A stretch of DNA of 24,220 nucleotides from contig CAZRNU010000038.1 in assembly GCA_964601515.1 (NCBI GenBank), positions 1 to 24,220 of the forward strand. The letters are read 5' to 3'. Under the pieces are notes generated by a model. It did not search any database. It was not told the origin of the DNA and saw only the letters and a program-made list of their open reading frames with translations. Origin of the DNA: PWND01 sp964601515. Lineage in GTDB: Bacteria > Bacteroidota > Bacteroidia > Bacteroidales > UBA7960. The position numbers and the translations under genes were made by a program. This document shows positions 14,323-23,959 of this stretch, piece by piece. Within the stretch, counting starts at the first letter, position 1. Each line of letters begins with the position of its first letter.

Positions 14323-17175
14323 ATGGAAACAAATAAATATCAACAAATTATAAGCAATGCACCATTCGGGTACGCTTATCTAAAGATACTTTATGATAAG
14401 GATGAAAAACCCGTTGACTTTTTGCTTTTGGAAGTAAATAAAGGGTTTGAAGATCTTACACATATTAAAGCCAATAAAGTAACTAATAAAAAATTGTCTG
14501 ATATATTTCCGGATATCAAAGGACATGCATTCGAAAGAGTATATTTCCACGTAAACAACGCTATTACAGGGCAGGTAAAAGAATTAGAAAAATTCTTCCC
14601 CTCTCTGAAAAGATGGTACAAAATTCATGTTCAATCTGATAAACCCGGATATTTTACTACCATTTTTTCTGATATAACTAATAGGCATCTAATATCTGAA
14701 TCATTAGCAAAATTTAATCAGTTTTCTTTCGAAAATATCGACTATAAATACATTTCCGACATAATGCTCAAAATATCGGAAGCAAAATTTGTTGCATTAA
14801 ATATTTTCAGCGATTGCCAACATGATTTTATTACCGCTTCTGTTTCAGGATTGTCTCAAAACATATTACAAGCAAATAAGATACTAGGTTTTAATCTTGA
14901 AAATAAAAAATGGTCATTCGACCCGAATGAAGTAAATAAGATTAAAGCCAACAAAACTACCTGCTTCAGCAACTTTAATGAATATAGTAATAATATTATT
15001 CCTAAAAATATCACTCAATTAATTCAAACCACTTTTAACATTGGATATAGCTATATTGTAAAAATCACAAAAAATGAATCAATACTTGGCGACTTTATAA
15101 TTATTTACGAAAAGGGAAAGGAAATAAATGACAAAGCAATTATTGAAAATTTTGCCGATTCAGTTGGTATATTGTTGAGCAGAATTGAAGCCGAAAGAGA
15201 GTTGTTTCATAATAAAGAAAAATTCAAAAAACTAACTGAAAACATTTCTGATGTTTTATGGACTTCAGATTTAAATCTAAACATAACTTATGTCTCACCC
15301 TCTATTTACAGGCTTTTAGGCTATACCCCCGAGGAATACCAAAAACTCTCAATTGAAGAAAGACATCCTTTGTTATTTGTTGAATATTTCAGTTCAGTAA
15401 TAGCTGAAGACCTTGAGTTAGAAAGTGACCCTAAAAGTGACCCTAACAGATCTCAAATACTACAAGCAGAAGCGTTTCATAAAAATGGGTCTGTATTATG
15501 GGTAGAAATGAATGTTTCTTATTTAAGAAATGAATTAGGTAAGGCTATTGGATTTCAAGGTGTTAGCAGAGATATTACAAAACTTAAGCTTGCAAATGAT
15601 ACTATCAGAAACAAAGAAGAACAATACAGACTAATTTTTGAAAACTCTCCTGTGGGAATATTACACTTCGACAATGATGGTATTATTGTAGAATGCAACG
15701 ACTCTTTCGTTAATATAATTGGATCGAGCAAAGATAAATTAGTAGGATTAGACATGACAAAATTGCCTGATGATAATATTGTTAAATCTATTAAAAAAGT
15801 AAACAAAGGTGAATCTGCATATTATGAAGGAAACTACACATCTGTAACAGCAAACAAAACAACACCTATAAGGGCACTGTTTTCACCTATAAATAAAGCT
15901 GATGGAGTACCTACAGGAGGTGTTGGAATAATTGAAGACCGCACTGCTTTCATACAACAGGAAAAGCTTGAAAAACAAGTTGCAGTAGCAAAAGAATCTG
16001 TTAAATTTAAACAAAACTTCCTGGCAAATATGAGCCATGAAATTAGGACTCCTTTAACCGGAATTATGGGAATGATTGAAATTCTTGAGCAAACTCCACT
16101 AAACGACCATCAACTTGAATACCTTAATAACTTAAAGCATACAGGCGAAAATCTAATGGAGATTATTAATCAGGTACTCGATTATTCCAAAATAGAAGCC
16201 GGAAAAGCAAAGCTTAATCTAAAGCTTACCAATATTGGTCTAATGCTTAAAAATGCAGAAAAATTCTTTAACAGCATTAATAACAAACCTATTTTCATTG
16301 ATACATATGTTGACCCCGCAATTCCGGAATTTATAAAGGCTGATGTGTTTAGGATAAATCAGGTTATTAATAATCTGATTTCAAACGCGGTTAAATTCAC
16401 ATCTAAAGGAAAAATTACAATTAAGGCAGAACTGCTAAAGGATATTGAAAAGCGCTTAAATAACAAAAATCTATCTGACAGCAAATTAACAATAAAAATT
16501 TCTGTAACAGATACCGGTTTGGGTATTTCAAAAGAGAATATTAAAGCCCTTTTCACACCATTCGCACAATTGGAAATAGCAGATAATAGAATGTATGAAG
16601 GAAGTGGGCTCGGACTTTCTATTTGTAAGCAAATAATTGAAATGCATGAAGGAAATATCGGAGTTAGAAGTAAACCTGACAAAGGATCTACTTTCTGGTT
16701 TTCTTTCAAAGCAGAAAAGGTTGAAGCCAAAAAACAGACAAATAATCAAGAACCGTCAGAAACATCAATATTTTCAAAAAAAGGATTGAGAATCTTATTG
16801 GCAGAAGATAAAAAAGTAAGCCAAAAAGTTATTATGCTCATGCTCGTAAAGATGGGACATAAGGTTATGATTGCCGAAAATGGTCAGGAGGTATTGGACA
16901 TGTTCGATCCCGACAAATATGATCTTATTCTAATGGATATTCAAATGCCTGAGATGGATGGAATTACGGCAACCAAAAAACTTAAGGAGAAATACAGCAA
17001 CCTCCCTCCTATTGTAGGCCTCAGCGCCAATGCGTTTGAAGGTGATAAGGAAAAATATATGAGTATGGGAATGGATGAATATATTACAAAACCATTAAAA
17101 AGTACAGATATCGATGAATTAGTGAATAGGTTGTTTGATAGTGACTGGAACACTCTACGTCATAAAGAGTTTTAA
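14323..17175 (+). CDS. Soluble hybrid sensor histidine kinase, PAS-GAF-like-PAS-PAS-HisKA-HATPase-REC
   Basis: I use the ATG at 14323 (950 residues) rather than the GTG at 14305. Domains in order are: PAS about 5-118 (ISNAPFGYAYLKILYDKD); a GAF-like region about 125-290; PAS about 298-420 (ISDVLWTSDLNLNITYVSPS); PAS about 432-545 (NSPVGILHFDNDGIIVECND); HisKA with H572 in NFLANMSHEIRTPLTGI; HATPase with NNLISNAVKF (683-692), DTGLG (730-734) and GSGLGLS (760-766); and a receiver with D872 in LILMDIQMPEMDG, S901 and K923. No membrane segment is seen, so it senses a cytoplasmic signal. The C-terminal receiver makes it a hybrid kinase that needs a separate Hpt protein, and the only Hpt domain in the window is in CheA. 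The second PAS contains a tiny duplication (SDPKSDPN). It lies 59 bp after cheB. Confidence 0.92.
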   Translation: METNKYQQIISNAPFGYAYLKILYDKDEKPVDFLLLEVNKGFEDLTHIKANKVTNKKLSDIFPDIKGHAFERVYFHVNNAITGQVKELEKFFPSLKRWYKIHVQSDKPGYFTTIFSDITNRHLISESLAKFNQFSFENIDYKYISDIMLKISEAKFVALNIFSDCQHDFITASVSGLSQNILQANKILGFNLENKKWSFDPNEVNKIKANKTTCFSNFNEYSNNIIPKNITQLIQTTFNIGYSYIVKITKNESILGDFIIIYEKGKEINDKAIIENFADSVGILLSRIEAERELFHNKEKFKKLTENISDVLWTSDLNLNITYVSPSIYRLLGYTPEEYQKLSIEERHPLLFVEYFSSVIAEDLELESDPKSDPNRSQILQAEAFHKNGSVLWVEMNVSYLRNELGKAIGFQGVSRDITKLKLANDTIRNKEEQYRLIFENSPVGILHFDNDGIIVECNDSFVNIIGSSKDKLVGLDMTKLPDDNIVKSIKKVNKGESAYYEGNYTSVTANKTTPIRALFSPINKADGVPTGGVGIIEDRTAFIQQEKLEKQVAVAKESVKFKQNFLANMSHEIRTPLTGIMGMIEILEQTPLNDHQLEYLNNLKHTGENLMEIINQVLDYSKIEAGKAKLNLKLTNIGLMLKNAEKFFNSINNKPIFIDTYVDPAIPEFIKADVFRINQVINNLISNAVKFTSKGKITIKAELLKDIEKRLNNKNLSDSKLTIKISVTDTGLGISKENIKALFTPFAQLEIADNRMYEGSGLGLSICKQIIEMHEGNIGVRSKPDKGSTFWFSFKAEKVEAKKQTNNQEPSETSIFSKKGLRILLAEDKKVSQKVIMLMLVKMGHKVMIAENGQEVLDMFDPDKYDLILMDIQMPEMDGITATKKLKEKYSNLPPIVGLSANAFEGDKEKYMSMGMDEYITKPLKSTDIDELVNRLFDSDWNTLRHKEF

Positions 17176-17223
17176 AAAGTACGATTTGATTTTAAAATAT
17201 AGATAACAGTAGATATTGTCCAA

Positions 17224-17271
17224 AACTTTTAACTTTTAACTTTTAACTTTTAACTTTTAACTTTTAACTTT
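17224..17271. repeat. (AACTTTT)6-7 heptamer tandem array
   Basis: Six perfect copies of AACTTTT (17224-17265) are followed by AACTTT and a C, ending 8 bases before the ATG at 17280. The unit is the reverse complement of AAAAGTT seen in other gaps. Each junction contains TTAA, so a stop codon occurs in every unit on both strands, and three units close all three frames. Confidence 0.9.
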
Positions 17272-17279
17272 CTTCTAAA

Positions 17280-19922
17280 ATGCAAAACTCAATAAATAGA
17301 GAAGAATATTTGAACGCAATAATTCAAACATCTTTGGATGGTTTTTGGATTGTTGACAAAAATCGTAAGTTTCACGATGTAAATGATGCTTATCTGAATA
17401 TGATTGGGTATTCTCGCGAGGAATTTCTTGCTCTTACAATAAATGATATTGACATTGACGAAGATCCGCAGCAAACAAAGGCGAGAATTAAAAGAATTAT
17501 TGAAAATAATGGAGAAAGATTTGAAGTTAAACATAGGCGTAAAAACGGCGAAATAATAAATGTGGAAGTCTCGGCTCGCTTTATAGACGACTCGGATGGA
17601 GGAAAAATTATTTGTTTTTGCAGAGATATTTCTGAACGTAAGAATAAAGAGAAAGAATTGCAAATACATAATATGGTATTTAAACATTCATTAGACATGT
17701 TATGCCTTGCCGGTTTCGATGGATATTTCAAATCTTTAAATCCTGCTTGGGAAGGAATATTAGGATGGAGTATAAACGAATTGCTTTCAAAACCATGGAT
17801 TGAATTTGTACACCCTGAAGACAGGAACTCTACTGAAAATATTAAAGCATCGATAATTTATGGGAAAGAGGTTTATCAGTTTGAAAACAGATATCTCTGT
17901 AAAGATGGTTCGACAAAATGGTTATCTTGGAAATCTTTCCCTGTTTCTTCTCAAAACATTATGATTGGAGTGGCCAGAGACATTACTGAACAAAAAAGAA
18001 TAGAGAAAGAACTATTGGAAAGTGAAGAGAATTACAGACTATTGTTCAATAATATGATGCAAGGGTTTGCTCTTCACAAAATGATATATAACAAGAAAGG
18101 AGAACCAATAGATTATAAATTTATTAGCATTAACCCGGCGTTTGAATTATTAACCGGTGTTAGTAAAAAAGATATAATAGGGAAAACAGTTAAAGAAATT
18201 CTCCCAAATACAGAACAATATTGGATTGAAACTTTTGGAAAAGTAGCTTCAGCAGGCAAACCAATAAGATATACTAACTATTCAGGTGAAATTGGGAAAC
18301 ATTTTGACACTTGGGCGTTTTCTCCGAAAAAAGATCATTTTGCAGTTGTTTTTTCTGACATTACTGAAAAAATAAATGCGGAAAAACAACTACTATTAAG
18401 CGAAGAAAAATATCGCACTCTATTTGAAGTTAATAACGATGGTTTAGCCATATTTTTCTTAAGCCAAGAATCAGGTCCTTCTAATATAGTTGAATGTAAC
18501 AGCTATTTCCTACAAATCACCGGATATAATAAAAAGGAAATTTTAAAAATAAATCCTGTAGCAATTGAAATTCCTACTCCTGATTCTGCAGTTATTAATA
18601 ATAGGATGTTTGAAATGCAAACTAAAGGGCATATTATTGTTGATACTCATATTTTTCATAAAAATGGGCATCCAATAAATGTTGAAATAAAAGCTATATT
18701 ATTTGAATACCAAGAGAAAACTGCTGTCTTAAATATTGTCAGAGATATTACAGAAAGAAAAAAAAATCAACAAGAACTAATTGAAGCAAAGGAAAAAGCT
18801 GAAGAAAGCGACAGGCTAAAAACTGCATTCCTTGCAAACATTAGTCACGAAATTCGAACCCCAATGAATGGTATTCTAGGCTTCACCGACCTCCTAAAAA
18901 CACCGGGAATAAATGCAGAAGAAATGAACAAATACATTAGCCTGATTGAGAAAAGTGGAGATAGAATGATAAGTATTATTAATGATATAATTGAAGTTTC
19001 CAAGATTGAGTCGGGTGTAATGGAATTAAATATCGTAAACACTAATATCAACGAGCAACTTGAATTTCTTTTAGATTTTTTTAAGCCTGAAGCTGAGCTT
19101 AAAGGCTTGAATATAATGATGATTCCTGCTTTAGAATATTCAAAAGCCAATATAAATACAGATTATGAAAAGTTGTATGCAATTTTGACCAACTTGATTA
19201 AAAATTCATTAAAATTCACAAAAGAAGGAAGTATTGAAGTTGGCTATAAGGTTTTCAAAAACTATATTGAATATTTTGTTAATGACACCGGATGCGGCAT
19301 ACCATTGAATAAACAACAGGATATTTTTAACAGATTCATTCAGGCAGACTCGTCTTCATATAAGCACTATGAAGGTGCCGGACTCGGATTAGCCATTGCA
19401 AAAGGATATGTTGAAATGCTTGGGGGAAAAATTTGGCTGCAATCAACTCAAGGAAAGGGCTCTACATTTTTCTTCACAATACCGGCAAATACTCAAATGA
19501 AAATAGAAGATACCCAACCGGAGGATTATTCTATCGCGGATAGTTTGCAAAAAAAGAGAAATAGTACTCTTATGATTGTTGAAGACGATGAGATATCGAC
19601 TCTATTTCTTGCGCAATTACTTGAAAGTTATTACGAAAATATTCTGTTTGCTACAACAGGAAAACAAGCAGTTGAATTAATGAAAAAAAATAAAGTAGAT
19701 ATTATTCTGATGGATCTGAAATTACCGGAAATGGATGGTTTTGAAGCAACTAAGGCTATTAGAAAAATTGACAAAAATGTGATAATTATTGCCCAAACAG
19801 CATTTGCGCTTAAAAATAGTCGTGAAAATGCAATTGATGCAGGTTGCAATGATTACATTTCAAAACCTATAAAAAGTGAAAAATTGATTGGAATGATAAG
19901 AAAATATGAAAAGAAGATTTGA
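17280..19922 (+). CDS. Soluble hybrid sensor histidine kinase with four PAS domains
   Basis: 880 residues. Four PAS domains lie at about 8-125 (SLDGFWIVDKNRKFHDVND), 128-245 (SLDMLCLAGFDGYFKSLNPA), 250-368 and 375-497. HisKA follows with H523 (AFLANISHEIRTPMNGILGF). The HATPase has LTNLIKNSLKF (636-646), NDTGCGI (668-674) and GAGLGLA (699-705). The receiver starts near 763 with E768 D769 D770, phosphoacceptor D812 (IILMDLKLPEMDG), T840 in VIIIAQTAFAL and K862 in YISKPIK. It lacks membrane segments and an Hpt domain. Its receiver is closely related to that of the PAS-REC protein at 22933 (same IVEDDE, VIIIAQTAFAL and KPIKxxKLI blocks). The ATG at 17280 follows an AACTTTT array and has no Shine-Dalgarno sequence. 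Confidence 0.92.
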   Translation: MQNSINREEYLNAIIQTSLDGFWIVDKNRKFHDVNDAYLNMIGYSREEFLALTINDIDIDEDPQQTKARIKRIIENNGERFEVKHRRKNGEIINVEVSARFIDDSDGGKIICFCRDISERKNKEKELQIHNMVFKHSLDMLCLAGFDGYFKSLNPAWEGILGWSINELLSKPWIEFVHPEDRNSTENIKASIIYGKEVYQFENRYLCKDGSTKWLSWKSFPVSSQNIMIGVARDITEQKRIEKELLESEENYRLLFNNMMQGFALHKMIYNKKGEPIDYKFISINPAFELLTGVSKKDIIGKTVKEILPNTEQYWIETFGKVASAGKPIRYTNYSGEIGKHFDTWAFSPKKDHFAVVFSDITEKINAEKQLLLSEEKYRTLFEVNNDGLAIFFLSQESGPSNIVECNSYFLQITGYNKKEILKINPVAIEIPTPDSAVINNRMFEMQTKGHIIVDTHIFHKNGHPINVEIKAILFEYQEKTAVLNIVRDITERKKNQQELIEAKEKAEESDRLKTAFLANISHEIRTPMNGILGFTDLLKTPGINAEEMNKYISLIEKSGDRMISIINDIIEVSKIESGVMELNIVNTNINEQLEFLLDFFKPEAELKGLNIMMIPALEYSKANINTDYEKLYAILTNLIKNSLKFTKEGSIEVGYKVFKNYIEYFVNDTGCGIPLNKQQDIFNRFIQADSSSYKHYEGAGLGLAIAKGYVEMLGGKIWLQSTQGKGSTFFFTIPANTQMKIEDTQPEDYSIADSLQKKRNSTLMIVEDDEISTLFLAQLLESYYENILFATTGKQAVELMKKNKVDIILMDLKLPEMDGFEATKAIRKIDKNVIIIAQTAFALKNSRENAIDAGCNDYISKPIKSEKLIGMIRKYEKKI

Positions 19923-19941
19923 GATATACGATTAAAAACTG

Positions 19942-19961
19942 ATTCTATCCAAAAATAGAAT
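19942..19961. other. Small AT-rich hairpin between the hybrid kinase and the CheB-CheR fusion
   Basis: ATTCTAT (19942-19948) pairs with ATAGAAT (19955-19961) across a 6-base loop. The stem is 7 bp with one G-C pair and no T-run follows. It could be a weak terminator or chance. Confidence 0.25.
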
Positions 19962-19981
19962 GAAAGTAAAAATAAATATTG

Positions 19982-22912
19982 ATGAAAAAACCGAGAAAAC
20001 ATAAAGAGAATCACTCTGACTTAGTAGTAACATCTGAGCAGATAGTTATTGGAATAGGAGCTTCAGCAGGCGGACTGGAGGCTATTCAGGATTTTTTCAA
20101 AGCCATGCCAACCAACACAAATCTTGCATTTGTGGTTATTCAACACTTGTCGCCTGATTATAAAAGCCTAATGGATGAGCTCCTTGCACGTCATACAAAA
20201 ATCCCTATTCAAATTGCTAAGGACGGCACTAAAGTAGAGCCTAATAACATATATCTAATTCCACCGAGAAAAAATCTATCAATTTTCCACAATACTTTGG
20301 TACTTGAAGACCATAGTTTAAAAAAGGGACTTAATTTACCTATAGATATATTTTTCCGCTCATTAGCTGCCGATAAAGGAAAACTCGCTATTGGCGTAAT
20401 TCTTTCAGGAACAGGAAGTGATGGAACTCTTGGAACAAGGGCAATTAAGGAGGCAGGTGGAATGATTATGGTTCAGGATGAAATATCTGCCAAGTTTGAT
20501 GGTATGCCTAGAAGTTCTATTGCAACAGGTTTAGTGGATTATATTCTTACTCCGTCTAAAATGCCCGATGCACTGCTAAACTACGTTCAACATCCATTCA
20601 TAAGAAAAACCAGAAGCAGCGAGAACATTTTGGAAAAAGACTACGACGTCCTCACAAAAATTACTATGATTCTTAGGGACTTTTCCGGCATTGATTTCTC
20701 CTATTACAAAGAAAATACAATTATCAGAAGACTGGAAAGAAGAGTAAGTATAAATAGATTTAATACTCTCGAAGAGTATTTGTTGTTCCTGTCCGAATCA
20801 GACAAAGAAAAAGACACGCTATTTAGAGAAATGCTGATTGGTGTAACGCGCTTCTTTAGAGATACTGACGCATTTAACAGCTTCTCTAAAAATGTATTGT
20901 CAAAACTGAATTTCAACGCAAACACAGGTATTCGAATTTGGTCGGTGGGCTGCTCAACCGGAGAGGAAGTATATTCAATGGCAATGATATTCCTTGAATA
21001 TATGGAAAAGCACAAAATTGATTGCGACCTAAAAATATTCGCTACTGACATAGACAGACATTCTTTAGACATTGCAAGTCAAGGTTTATATCCTGAAAGC
21101 ATTGTTTCTGATGTTAGTCCGGATTTTCTTGCTAAATATTTCATCAAAAAAGACAATGGATATCATATTAATGAATCAGTAAGAAAAGTTGTTGTTTTTG
21201 CTACGCATAACCTACTGAAAGACCCTCCTTTTTCCAAGCTCGATGTTTTAATCTGCAGAAACTTGTTTATTTATTTTAAACCTGAAATACAGCAAAGAAT
21301 TTTATCAATGTTTTATTATGCTTTAAAGTCTCAAGCCTATTTGTTTATGGGTAGTAGCGAAAGCATCGGAGAAATGAGTCAGGCTTTCCAATCAGTTGAC
21401 GCAAAATGGAAAATTTATCAATCAAGAGATGGTTATAAACCACCTCTTATGAAAGATATGCCATTGCCAAGAACTCAAATATATGAAGCAGACAACAACA
21501 CCGTTATGCGTACTCAATTACATATAGGTCCGAAAGTAGACAGACTTTTAAGTAGCGCATTAACAAAGTATTTGCCCCCTTCGGTAATAATTGACGAAAA
21601 CGACAATATCATTCATGTGATTAATGATATTAATAGCTTTATCCAATTTAAACCCGGAAAATTCTCTCAAAATCTTCTAACAATCATAAAAGATGAACTA
21701 TCATTGTTTGCAAACAACCTTTTAAGAAAACTCAAAAAAGACAAAAAAGACATTGTTTTTGAAAACATAACAGGGCTTAAAGAATTCAAAAACAAAAAGA
21801 TAACAATAGAAGGAAGAGCAATAACTATTGATAAAGCTACATATTTTATTGTAAGCTTCATTTCTGAAGAGATCAAGAAATCTAAAGCAATTGCCACAAA
21901 AACAACTTTAAATGTTGAGATGGAAGTAAGTAGCAGAATTGTAGAACTTGAAAAAGAGCTTCAAAGTTCTAAAGAAAATCTACAGGCTACTGTCGAGGAA
22001 CTTGAAACATCTAATGAAGAGCTTCAATCATCAAATGAAGAGCTAATTGCTTCTAACGAAGAACTGCAAAGCACTAATGAAGAACTACAATCTGTAAATG
22101 AAGAGCTTTTTACAGTGAATACAGAATACCAGTCAAAAATTGAAGAACTTACTAGGTTAACAAACGACCTTAACAATCTTTTAAGAAATACCGAAGTTGG
22201 AGCACTCTACCTTGACAGATGTTTGTGCATAAGAAAAATAACTCCTATTGTAACGAAAATTACTAACATCATGGAGTCTGATATTGGAAGACCAATTTCT
22301 CATATTGCTGTAATGAGTAACTATCCTGAACTATTAAATGATGTTGAATCTGTAATCGATTCTCTGAAAAGTATTGAAAAGGAAATTTCTAATACTGATG
22401 GCACAAGCTGGCTTGCAAGAGTGAGACCATACAGAACAGAGTACAACTCTGTTGACGGAATTATGATAACATTTATTGATATCACTAAAATTAAAGCTGC
22501 TGAATACAAACTTCAGCAACACAAGGAATATTTGCAACTTATATTAGACAATAGCCCAATAGCTAAAACAAAGGTTGATGCTGATGGCAACATTACATAC
22601 GCAAATAAACCGGCAGAAAAGCTATTCGGAATTACACAGCAAGAAATACTTTCTAGAACTTATGATGCTTCTAAATGGAAAATAACCGGAGAAGATAATA
22701 AACCCTTTCCATCTGAAAAGTTGCCTTTTGCAATTGTAAGAAAAACAAAAAAACCAGTTAAAGGAATTAAGCACTATATTGAAATTCCGGGTAAAAAGAA
22801 AGCTTTACTGTCTATAAATGGCTCCCCTATATTTACCGAACAAGGAGAATTCAATGGGGGAATATTTTCAATTGAAATCATTAATCAAAATCGCAATAAT
22901 AAATCATTGTAA
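19982..22912 (+). CDS. CheB-CheR-coiled-coil-PAS fusion protein, no receiver
   Basis: I use the ATG at 19982 (976 residues; a TTG at 19979 is in frame). The N-terminal methylesterase domain (about 18-200) has S28 (GIGASAGGLEA), H55 (VIQHLSP) and D147 (SGTGSDG). A CheR N-domain and methyltransferase follow (about 218-482) with TRFFRD (289-294), SVGCSTGEE (321-329), FATDID and CRNLFIYF (425-432). After a region of about 160 residues comes a coiled coil (about 650-725) with six heptads of the type SNEELQS. Then two PAS-like regions (about 728-835, and 846-965 with NSPIAKTKVDADGNITYANK) end the protein. It joins opposing enzymes in one chain, as is common for this family in Bacteroidota and other bacteria. 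With no receiver, CheA phosphate cannot regulate it directly; the PAS domains probably do. Whether its substrate is the receptor here is unknown. Confidence 0.93.
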   Translation: MKKPRKHKENHSDLVVTSEQIVIGIGASAGGLEAIQDFFKAMPTNTNLAFVVIQHLSPDYKSLMDELLARHTKIPIQIAKDGTKVEPNNIYLIPPRKNLSIFHNTLVLEDHSLKKGLNLPIDIFFRSLAADKGKLAIGVILSGTGSDGTLGTRAIKEAGGMIMVQDEISAKFDGMPRSSIATGLVDYILTPSKMPDALLNYVQHPFIRKTRSSENILEKDYDVLTKITMILRDFSGIDFSYYKENTIIRRLERRVSINRFNTLEEYLLFLSESDKEKDTLFREMLIGVTRFFRDTDAFNSFSKNVLSKLNFNANTGIRIWSVGCSTGEEVYSMAMIFLEYMEKHKIDCDLKIFATDIDRHSLDIASQGLYPESIVSDVSPDFLAKYFIKKDNGYHINESVRKVVVFATHNLLKDPPFSKLDVLICRNLFIYFKPEIQQRILSMFYYALKSQAYLFMGSSESIGEMSQAFQSVDAKWKIYQSRDGYKPPLMKDMPLPRTQIYEADNNTVMRTQLHIGPKVDRLLSSALTKYLPPSVIIDENDNIIHVINDINSFIQFKPGKFSQNLLTIIKDELSLFANNLLRKLKKDKKDIVFENITGLKEFKNKKITIEGRAITIDKATYFIVSFISEEIKKSKAIATKTTLNVEMEVSSRIVELEKELQSSKENLQATVEELETSNEELQSSNEELIASNEELQSTNEELQSVNEELFTVNTEYQSKIEELTRLTNDLNNLLRNTEVGALYLDRCLCIRKITPIVTKITNIMESDIGRPISHIAVMSNYPELLNDVESVIDSLKSIEKEISNTDGTSWLARVRPYRTEYNSVDGIMITFIDITKIKAAEYKLQQHKEYLQLILDNSPIAKTKVDADGNITYANKPAEKLFGITQQEILSRTYDASKWKITGEDNKPFPSEKLPFAIVRKTKKPVKGIKHYIEIPGKKKALLSINGSPIFTEQGEFNGGIFSIEIINQNRNNKSL

Positions 22913-22932
22913 ATCATAAAAGCCTCAACAAA

Positions 22933-23901
22933 ATGGATTACAAGAAGAAATACAAAGATGCAATAACAAGTAGAATTGACAAAGTTTTGAGCTCAGAAAA
23001 AGGTCCAATTAGCGAACTAAGTAAAAAAACTATTGAAGAAATCCTTGAAGAAGTGAATGTTTACCATCAAGAACTTGAATTTCAAAATCAAGAACTAATG
23101 CGCATAAGAGAGGAGCTTGAGGAATCAAAACATCATTATGAGGATCTTTTTCATAATGCTCCTATCGGCTATGTAATTTTCGACAAAAACAGTTTTATAA
23201 AAAATGCGAACATAGCATTTGCCCAAATAGTTGGCTCTGAACAAAATTCAATTATCAACCAGCAAATTACCTATTTTGTGCATCCTGAATCTCAAGATGA
23301 CTTATATATGTTCACTAAGGATATTGTAAAAACCAAAAAGAACATCAATACAATTATTAAATTCAGAACAGAAGGAAAACAGGACAATATCTATCGTGCA
23401 TATTTTAATACCTTTTCCTACAATGAGGAAATACTAATAAGAATGGCTATAACAAGAATATTTGAAGAAAACATTGAAAAGGAAAACCCAAAACAAAAAA
23501 TTCATGATAACCCAATTAATAACATTGAAAATTTAAGCAATTTATCCTTTCTAATTGTTGAAGATGATGAATTGTCGTCTTTCTACTTATCGCAAGTATT
23601 GGAATTTCAATGTAATAAGCTGTTTTTTGCTAGAACCGGAATTGAAGCTGTTGAAATGCTCAAACAACATCCCGATATTAATATTGTTTTGATGGATATC
23701 AAAATGCCTGATATGGATGGCATTACAGCTACAAAAGAAATCAGAAAATTCAATAATCATGTTGTAATAATTGCCCAAACTGCTTTTGCTCTCAGCAAAG
23801 ATAAGCAAAAAGCAATGGAAACCGGTTGCAACGAATATATTACTAAGCCAATTAAGGCAGACAAACTGATAGAGATAGTTAATAACTATGTGAAGAAATG
23901 A
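22933..23901 (+). CDS. Coiled-coil-PAS-receiver protein without a kinase or output domain
   Basis: 322 residues. The N-terminal helix (about 30-70) contains ILEEVNVYHQELEFQNQEL and leads straight into PAS (about 70-180, NAPIGYVIFDKNSFIKNANI). This helix-PAS start is a recurrent module in PAS proteins found near CheB/CheR fusions. The receiver (about 203-320) has E210 D211 D212, D255 (IVLMDIKMPDMDG), T283 in VIIIAQTAFAL and K305 in YITKPIK. There is no HisKA, ATPase, DNA-binding or GGDEF part, so it is probably a signal-integrating receiver or a phosphate acceptor for the two hybrid kinases or CheA. It begins 20 bp after the CheB-CheR fusion. Its receiver and that of the hybrid kinase at 17280 are recent relatives. 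Confidence 0.88.
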   Translation: MDYKKKYKDAITSRIDKVLSSEKGPISELSKKTIEEILEEVNVYHQELEFQNQELMRIREELEESKHHYEDLFHNAPIGYVIFDKNSFIKNANIAFAQIVGSEQNSIINQQITYFVHPESQDDLYMFTKDIVKTKKNINTIIKFRTEGKQDNIYRAYFNTFSYNEEILIRMAITRIFEENIEKENPKQKIHDNPINNIENLSNLSFLIVEDDELSSFYLSQVLEFQCNKLFFARTGIEAVEMLKQHPDINIVLMDIKMPDMDGITATKEIRKFNNHVVIIAQTAFALSKDKQKAMETGCNEYITKPIKADKLIEIVNNYVKK

Positions 23902-23959
23902 TGTTAATGAATGAGGTACTCCATAAGAAAATAAAAATAGGAACTAAAATGCCACAATT

